Source of the DNA: Bermanella sp044597725
GTDB lineage: Bacteria; Pseudomonadota; Gammaproteobacteria; Pseudomonadales; Oceanobacteraceae
Assembly: GCF_044597725.1 (NCBI RefSeq)
Contig: NZ_CP139003.1
Location: 3,286,001 to 3,350,000 of the forward strand
Direction: 5' to 3'
Length of the DNA stretch: 64,000 bases
The notes under the pieces are model-generated. The model was not told the origin of the DNA, made no database searches, and saw nothing but the letters and a program-made list of their open reading frames with translations. Numbering within the stretch: position 1 is the first letter of the stretch; every line of letters starts with the position of its first letter. The position numbers and the translations under genes were made by a program. This document shows positions 59,800 through 64,000 of the stretch, piece by piece.

Positions 59800-60924
59800 C
59801 TAAATTCTTCTGTGTGTATAAACCGACATTAACACACCAAATGCGGCCATAAGCGTCACGATGGATGTGCCGCCGTAACTAATAAGCGGTAGCGGTACGC
59901 CAACCACAGGCAGGATACCACTAACCATACCGATATTCACAAATACATAGATGAAGAAGGTCACAATTAGCGCACCTGCTATCAATCTATCAAATGTATC
60001 TCGACCACGTGCTGCCATATATAACCCCCGCAACACAATAGCGGCATATAAACACAGCAAAAGCACCACGCCAATCAAGCCATGCTCTTCGGCAAATACG
60101 GCAATAATAAAATCGGTATGCCTTTCGGGTAGAAACTCTAATTGCGATTGAGTTCCCTGTAAGTAACCTTTTCCTTCTATACCACCTGAGCCAATGGCGG
60201 TTTTACTCTGGATGATATTCCAACCAGAGCCAAGTGGATCACTTTCGGGATCTAAAAACGTTAAAACCCGTTGTTTTTGATACTCCCGCATCACAAATAG
60301 CCAAAGCATTGGGAACAGCACCGCTGCCGCCCCTAATGCAGCCAACATATATCGCCAACTTAAGCCCGCCAATAACAATACCAACATACCTGCAGTAGCA
60401 ACCAATAATGAGGTGCCCAAATCAGGCTGTTTCATAATCAAAAACGTTGGAACAAACACAATCAGCATGGTTATCATGATATGTTTAAAGTTTGGCGGTA
60501 ATAGTTTGCTTGCTAGATACCATGCAACCATCATGGGCATGGCAAGTTTCATCATTTCCGAAGGCTGAAATCGAAATAAACCAAATACGCTTAGCCATCG
60601 TTGAGCCCCTTTTGCGCCAACCCCCACTAACAAAACTAAGATGAGGGCTATTACCACCGCGCCAAATGCCCAAGGAGCGGCCATTTGGAACCAAATTGGA
60701 TGGAACTGGGCAACAAAAAACATAATAAGTAGACCCAAGCCAAAATAACTTAATTGGCGCATGACCATACTCATATTTTCGCCCGATGCGCTATACACAG
60801 AAAATAAACTGGTAACCATCAATAGCAAAAGCATCAGCAACATGGGCCAATCAATATGCAAGACATGCCAAACAGAACGCTTGTTAACACCTAAGTCGAG
60901 GGTATGGGTAAAATCACCGGCCAT
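59800..60924 (-). CDS. rodA: Rod-shape SEDS glycosyltransferase RodA
   Basis: Polymerises lipid II in the elongasome with PBP2. The 374-aa inner-membrane protein has about ten membrane segments; SEDS motifs include RFQPSEMMKLAMPM, KQPDLGTSLLVATAG, QSKTAIGSGGIEGKGYLQGTQ, FLPERHTDFIIAVFAEEHG and the C-terminal PLISYGGTSIVTLMAAFG. Its start overlaps mrdA by 11 bases, the universal PBP2-RodA pairing. Confidence 0.97.
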   Translation of the reverse strand: MAGDFTHTLDLGVNKRSVWHVLHIDWPMLLMLLLLMVTSLFSVYSASGENMSMVMRQLSYFGLGLLIMFFVAQFHPIWFQMAAPWAFGAVVIALILVLLVGVGAKGAQRWLSVFGLFRFQPSEMMKLAMPMMVAWYLASKLLPPNFKHIMITMLIVFVPTFLIMKQPDLGTSLLVATAGMLVLLLAGLSWRYMLAALGAAAVLFPMLWLFVMREYQKQRVLTFLDPESDPLGSGWNIIQSKTAIGSGGIEGKGYLQGTQSQLEFLPERHTDFIIAVFAEEHGLIGVVLLLCLYAAIVLRGLYMAARGRDTFDRLIAGALIVTFFIYVFVNIGMVSGILPVVGVPLPLISYGGTSIVTLMAAFGVLMSVYTHRRI

Positions 60925-62797
60925 TGGTATCTCCTACAATTCCCAGTGATTCGGGCTGCTGGCGTTTTTTAAGTATGTGCTCATCCATTACCGCTTTAGC
61001 GATTGGTGCCGCTGTTCGCCCAGCACTTTCGCCATTTTCAACAATCACCGCTACCGCTATTTGTGGGTCTTCTATGGGTGCAAAAGCAACAAATAATGCG
61101 TGATCTCGCTGACGCTCTAGCAGCGCTTCGGAGTCGTATTCTGCATCTTGGTCGATACCCACAACTTGCGCAGTACCTGTTTTACCTGCCATGCGATATT
61201 CCAACCCTGGCTGTAAACTTCGGGCTGTGCCTTTATAGTGGGTGATAACCCCTTCAAGGGCACTGTTCATAATATCCCAATTTTGTGGGTCTTTAAGGGT
61301 AATATCTTTGGGTTTGGTTTCAGGCTCGTCTTGTAAAATTTCACCATCTACCGAATACACTAATTTAGCTTGATTCCACTCACCCTTAGCTGCAAAGACG
61401 CTCATGGCTGTGGCCAACTGTAAGGGCGTTGCCAACATAAAGCCTTGGCCTAAACCTAGGTTAAGGGTGTCCCCTGCATACCATGAACGACCTCGATGAT
61501 GACGTTTCCAATCTCTAGTGGGTAATAAACCAGGCAACTCATTTTCTACGTCAAGTGATGTACGTTCACCAAACCCAAATTGTTGTAAAAATGGCTGTAA
61601 ACGGTCGATGCCGGTTCTAAACGACATTTCATAATAATAGGTATCGCAGCTTTGGATAATGGCATCACGTAAATCAATAGCATCGCCATGACCGGTTCGC
61701 TTCCAGTCACGATAGACCCTAGGGTCATTTTCCAGCATATACCAACCTGGGTCTTCAATGGTCTCATCCCAGTCGGTCACTTCTGCATCCAAAAAACCGA
61801 GACCCAAAAACTGTTTCATGGTAGAGCCTGGTGGATACTGACCTCGAGCAGCTCGATCAAAAAGCGGTTTATCTAAGTCGTCCCGCAAAGCGTTATATTG
61901 ATTAAAGCTAATGCCATTAACAAACAAGTTAGGGTCAAACGCGGGAGTTGAAACCATAGCAAGAATGCCACCTGTTTTAGGGTCCATTGCCACTAAAGAC
62001 CCTCGTCGCCCTGCAAATGCTTCCACAGCAACCTCTTGTAATGTGGCGTCTAGGTGTAAAATAAGATTATCGCCCGGTACTGGGTCTTGGCGTTCCAGTA
62101 CGTTTAAAATACGCCCTTGTGCGTTGGTCTCAACTTTTTGGAAACCCACTTGGCCATGCAGCTGAGGTTCGTAATAGCGCTCAATACCTATTTTGCCCAC
62201 ATGCCGCGTGGCTTTATATTGAACCGAATCGAGCCGTTGCTTATCTCGCTCGTTCATTTGTCCCACGTAACCTAAAACATGGGCAAAATGTTCACCCTTA
62301 GGATAATTGCGGATTAACTCGGCTTGCACTTGAATACCCGGCAAGAAGTGACTGTTCACCATTAACTTGGCAATTTCTTCTTCCGTTAATTGGTATTTTA
62401 TTGGCACAGCCTCATAGGGCCGACGCCATTGGAATATACGCTTATTAAAACTTTCTTTTTCGCGTTCGGTTAACCCCACTAATTTATCAATCAGCTCGAG
62501 GCTATATTGCATATTAATAACCCGTTCGGGCACAACCGTTAAGCTATGGGTGGGAATATTTTCGGCAAGAAGTTCGCCATTGCGATCAAAAATGAGCCCT
62601 CGAATGGGGGCAACGGGCTCGACCTGCACGCGGTTTTTTTCAGATTTACCGGCGTATAGTTCGTACTCACTTACCTGCAAAAAAACCATGCGTGACGCAA
62701 GACCAATGAGCATGATGATTATCACCACGGCCATTAAGAATGCACGATTTGCAAATATTTGTTTTTCTAGCTTGGCGTCTTTTAACGAAAAACTCAT
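60914..62797 (-). CDS. mrdA: Penicillin-binding protein 2 (elongasome transpeptidase)
   Basis: The 627-aa class B PBP that crosslinks lateral wall. One membrane segment (about 18-40), a pedestal domain starting with PIRGLIFDRNGELLAENIPT, and the transpeptidase domain with the catalytic Ser in YPPGSTMKQFLG, S-x-N-type motif SCDTYYYEM, and KTGTAQVVG. Size and order match E. coli PBP2 (633 aa). rlmH lies 80 bases upstream. Confidence 0.97.
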   Translation of the reverse strand: MSFSLKDAKLEKQIFANRAFLMAVVIIIMLIGLASRMVFLQVSEYELYAGKSEKNRVQVEPVAPIRGLIFDRNGELLAENIPTHSLTVVPERVINMQYSLELIDKLVGLTEREKESFNKRIFQWRRPYEAVPIKYQLTEEEIAKLMVNSHFLPGIQVQAELIRNYPKGEHFAHVLGYVGQMNERDKQRLDSVQYKATRHVGKIGIERYYEPQLHGQVGFQKVETNAQGRILNVLERQDPVPGDNLILHLDATLQEVAVEAFAGRRGSLVAMDPKTGGILAMVSTPAFDPNLFVNGISFNQYNALRDDLDKPLFDRAARGQYPPGSTMKQFLGLGFLDAEVTDWDETIEDPGWYMLENDPRVYRDWKRTGHGDAIDLRDAIIQSCDTYYYEMSFRTGIDRLQPFLQQFGFGERTSLDVENELPGLLPTRDWKRHHRGRSWYAGDTLNLGLGQGFMLATPLQLATAMSVFAAKGEWNQAKLVYSVDGEILQDEPETKPKDITLKDPQNWDIMNSALEGVITHYKGTARSLQPGLEYRMAGKTGTAQVVGIDQDAEYDSEALLERQRDHALFVAFAPIEDPQIAVAVIVENGESAGRTAAPIAKAVMDEHILKKRQQPESLGIVGDTNGR

Positions 62798-62877
62798 TGA
62801 TGAGCCGATTGCTTATATAAAAGTCTCAGTATATGAGTTTTTTCATTAAAAAACAGGGTATTAGACACTTATCACAA

Positions 62878-63345
62878 CTATTTGTGATAAGGGTGATTAT
62901 TTAATACTGTCCAAGCACGGTAAAGCTGCTCGGCCAACAAAATCCTCACCAACGGATGTGGCAAGGTAAGCGCAGATAAAGACCATTTTTGTCTAGCCTG
63001 GGCAATACAATCAGGGCTTAAGCCATCTGGGCCACCTACAATTAAATCGATATCTTGCCCCAGCATTCGCCAATTAGCCAATTGCTCGGCCAACTGCTCG
63101 GTACTCCAAGCTTTCCCCGTTACCTCTAACGCAACGCAGTGATTTTTGGGGTTCATGGCAGCCAGCATGCTTTGGCCTTCTTTTTCCATGGCCTTTTCGA
63201 TGCTTTGACTTTTCCCCCGAGGGCCTAAAGGCAATTCGACTAACTCAAGTTTGCAATCATTGGGCAATCGCTTAGCGTATTCTTGATACCCTTGCTGTAC
63301 CCACGCGGGCATTTTACCGCCTACGGCCAATAGTCGTATTTTCAC
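62878..63345 (-). CDS. rlmH: 23S rRNA pseudouridine(1915) N3-methyltransferase RlmH
   Basis: A SPOUT methyltransferase. Starting at GTG 63345, one base after the rsfS stop and with CAGG upstream, the product is 155 aa, the same as E. coli RlmH, beginning KIRLLAVGGKMPAWVQQGYQEY. A longer frame to 63408 would overlap rsfS by 62 bases and is rejected. Family motifs include LIVGGPDGLSP, WSLSALTLPHPLVRILLAEQLYRA and the C-terminal NNHPYHK. Confidence 0.97.
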   Translation of the reverse strand: MKIRLLAVGGKMPAWVQQGYQEYAKRLPNDCKLELVELPLGPRGKSQSIEKAMEKEGQSMLAAMNPKNHCVALEVTGKAWSTEQLAEQLANWRMLGQDIDLIVGGPDGLSPDCIAQARQKWSLSALTLPHPLVRILLAEQLYRAWTVLNNHPYHK

Positions 63346-63346
63346 C

Positions 63347-63691
63347 CTAGTGAGCCTGGTGTGTGGTTTCTGGCTCACCCCAAAGGCGTTCAAGATCGTA
63401 ATATTCACGTGCTTGAGGTGTCATCACGTGAACCACAACGTCACCTAGGTCGATTAATACCCAGTCGCTGTTACCGCGGCCTTCTGAGCCAATGGCGTTA
63501 ATGCCTTTTTCTTTTATTTTATCGGCCACGTGATCGGCTACTGCTTGTACGTGACGGCTAGAAGTGCCGTTTGCGATAATCATGCTATCGGTGACGCTGG
63601 TGCGCCCTTGAACATCAAGCACAGTAATGTTTTGTGCTTTGATGTCGTCTAATAAATCTATTACAAGTTTGTTCAATGCTTCTGCATCCAT
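63347..63691 (-). CDS. rsfS: Ribosomal silencing factor RsfS
   Basis: Binds L14 of the 50S subunit and prevents subunit joining when nutrients are scarce. The 114-aa product from the ATG at 63691 aligns with E. coli RsfS from its first residue (EALNKLVIDLLDDIKAQNI). It has DVQGRTSVTDSMIIANGTSSRHVQAVADHV and DWVLIDLGDVVVHVM. An ATG at 63718 would add 9 residues and overlap nadD by 23 bases. It lies between nadD and rlmH, the standard order. Confidence 0.95.
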   Translation of the reverse strand: MDAEALNKLVIDLLDDIKAQNITVLDVQGRTSVTDSMIIANGTSSRHVQAVADHVADKIKEKGINAIGSEGRGNSDWVLIDLGDVVVHVMTPQAREYYDLERLWGEPETTHQAH

Positions 63692-63695
63692 TGGG

Positions 63696-64000
63696 TTAGG
63701 TTTCTCGGTAAAGGCCATGTGTGTCTATATAGTGTAAAACAGATGATGGCACATGGTCAGCCACCATTTGATTATTTTTTAATCTTTTTCGTATTTCTGA
63801 AGAGGATATATCCAATTGCGTTAACTGGCAGATATAAACATGGCCACAGGGCTGTTGTTTAAACTGTTCGATATCATCCATTTGCTTAGCAGGCCAAGAG
63901 CGAATATCAGGCACATCATCTGTGGGGCGCTTCAGAATAATAACATTGGCAAGCTCAAACAATCTGGTCCAATTTTTCCAATGCACCACCCCTGCCGCGG
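63696..64000 (-). CDS. nadD: Nicotinate-nucleotide adenylyltransferase NadD, C-terminal part
   Basis: The last ~101 codons of NadD, which forms NaAD from NaMN and ATP; the gene continues beyond the right edge. Visible are VVHWKNWTRLFELANVIILKRP, QLTQLDISSSEIRKRLKNN (the ISSxxIR motif that closes the nucleotide site) and VLHYIDTHGLY, the normal C terminus. A GTG at 63989 is not the real start. It leads the nadD-rsfS-rlmH-mrdA-rodA block. Confidence 0.93.
   Translation of the reverse strand, partial: AAGVVHWKNWTRLFELANVIILKRPTDDVPDIRSWPAKQMDDIEQFKQQPCGHVYICQLTQLDISSSEIRKRLKNNQMVADHVPSSVLHYIDTHGLYRET

Noticed and set aside
63346..63408. Longer RlmH start
   Set aside because: It would overlap rsfS by 62 bases and add 21 residues absent from RlmH; the GTG at 63345 gives the exact family length.
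1..64000. CRISPR arrays, tRNA or rRNA genes
   Set aside because: No regularly spaced identical repeats with unique spacers, and no tRNA- or rRNA-like sequence, were found on either strand.

Overview
The window reads as chromosomal DNA of a marine-type gammaproteobacterium, moderately AT-rich. The marks are mutS next to fdxA, a dnaE-tilS pair, the rpsT/murJ/ribF/ileS/lspA/fkpB/ispH block, and the dacA/rlpA/mltB/rodA/mrdA/rlmH/rsfS/nadD block. The family content (DUF3549, AlgP-like tail protein, purU, ppnN) fits an Oceanospirillales-like lineage, but genus cannot be fixed by reading alone. No tRNA, rRNA, insertion sequence, prophage or CRISPR array was seen.

Layout. (1) 1-2.7 kb: an accessory pair, an SMC/ABC-type AAA ATPase followed 5 nt later by a small TOPRIM (RloB-like) protein, resembling RloAB/AbiL-type defence modules, then a secreted protein and a 53-aa small ORF. 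(2) 2.8-12.7 kb: mutS, fdxA, an anchored unknown protein, a secreted pectinacetylesterase/Notum-family hydrolase, an MBL-fold lipoprotein, a redoxin and the DEAD-box helicase deaD behind a long hairpin-rich leader. (3) 12.7-17.5 kb: tilS and dnaE. (4) 17.7-30 kb: mostly envelope proteins of unknown role (DUF1499, RCC1-like lipoprotein, TonB-C protein, DUF2057) with cobS, purU and ppnN. (5) 29.9-37.8 kb: the ispH-to-murJ minus-strand block and divergent rpsT. (6) 38-54.5 kb: a group-2-like, ABC-transporter-dependent capsule locus on the minus strand: kpsF-M-T-E-D, six AT-rich glycan or unknown genes, then kdsA-kpsC-kpsS. A PagL-like lipid A deacylase gene lies just outside. (7) 54.5-64 kb: a histone-H1/AlgP-like protein, lipB, ybeD, and the cell-elongation/peptidoglycan block running into nadD, which is cut by the window end.

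How it fits together. KpsF and KdsA supply Kdo precursors, KpsS and KpsC build the poly-Kdo linker on a lipid, the central genes are likely to make and decorate the repeat unit, KpsMT exports it and KpsE/KpsD carry it across the envelope. A sigma70-type promoter with an ops/JUMPstart-like element just inside the transcript precedes kpsF, suggesting RfaH-type antitermination. kdsA-kpsC-kpsS seem to have their own promoter.

Most notable structure: the whole capsule locus is bracketed by the same two repeat families in direct orientation. One is a ~125-bp imperfect palindrome (two close copies with a covarying stem position, plus a diverged inverted copy). The other is a ~33-bp GC-rich repeat (six copies and a fragment). 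Recombination between the palindromes would remove about 15.3 kb, essentially the entire capsule locus. Other points worth a second look are the ATPase/TOPRIM pair, the deaD leader, an N-terminal motif shared by KpsE and a protein of the variable region, and a decayed gene remnant upstream of kdsA.
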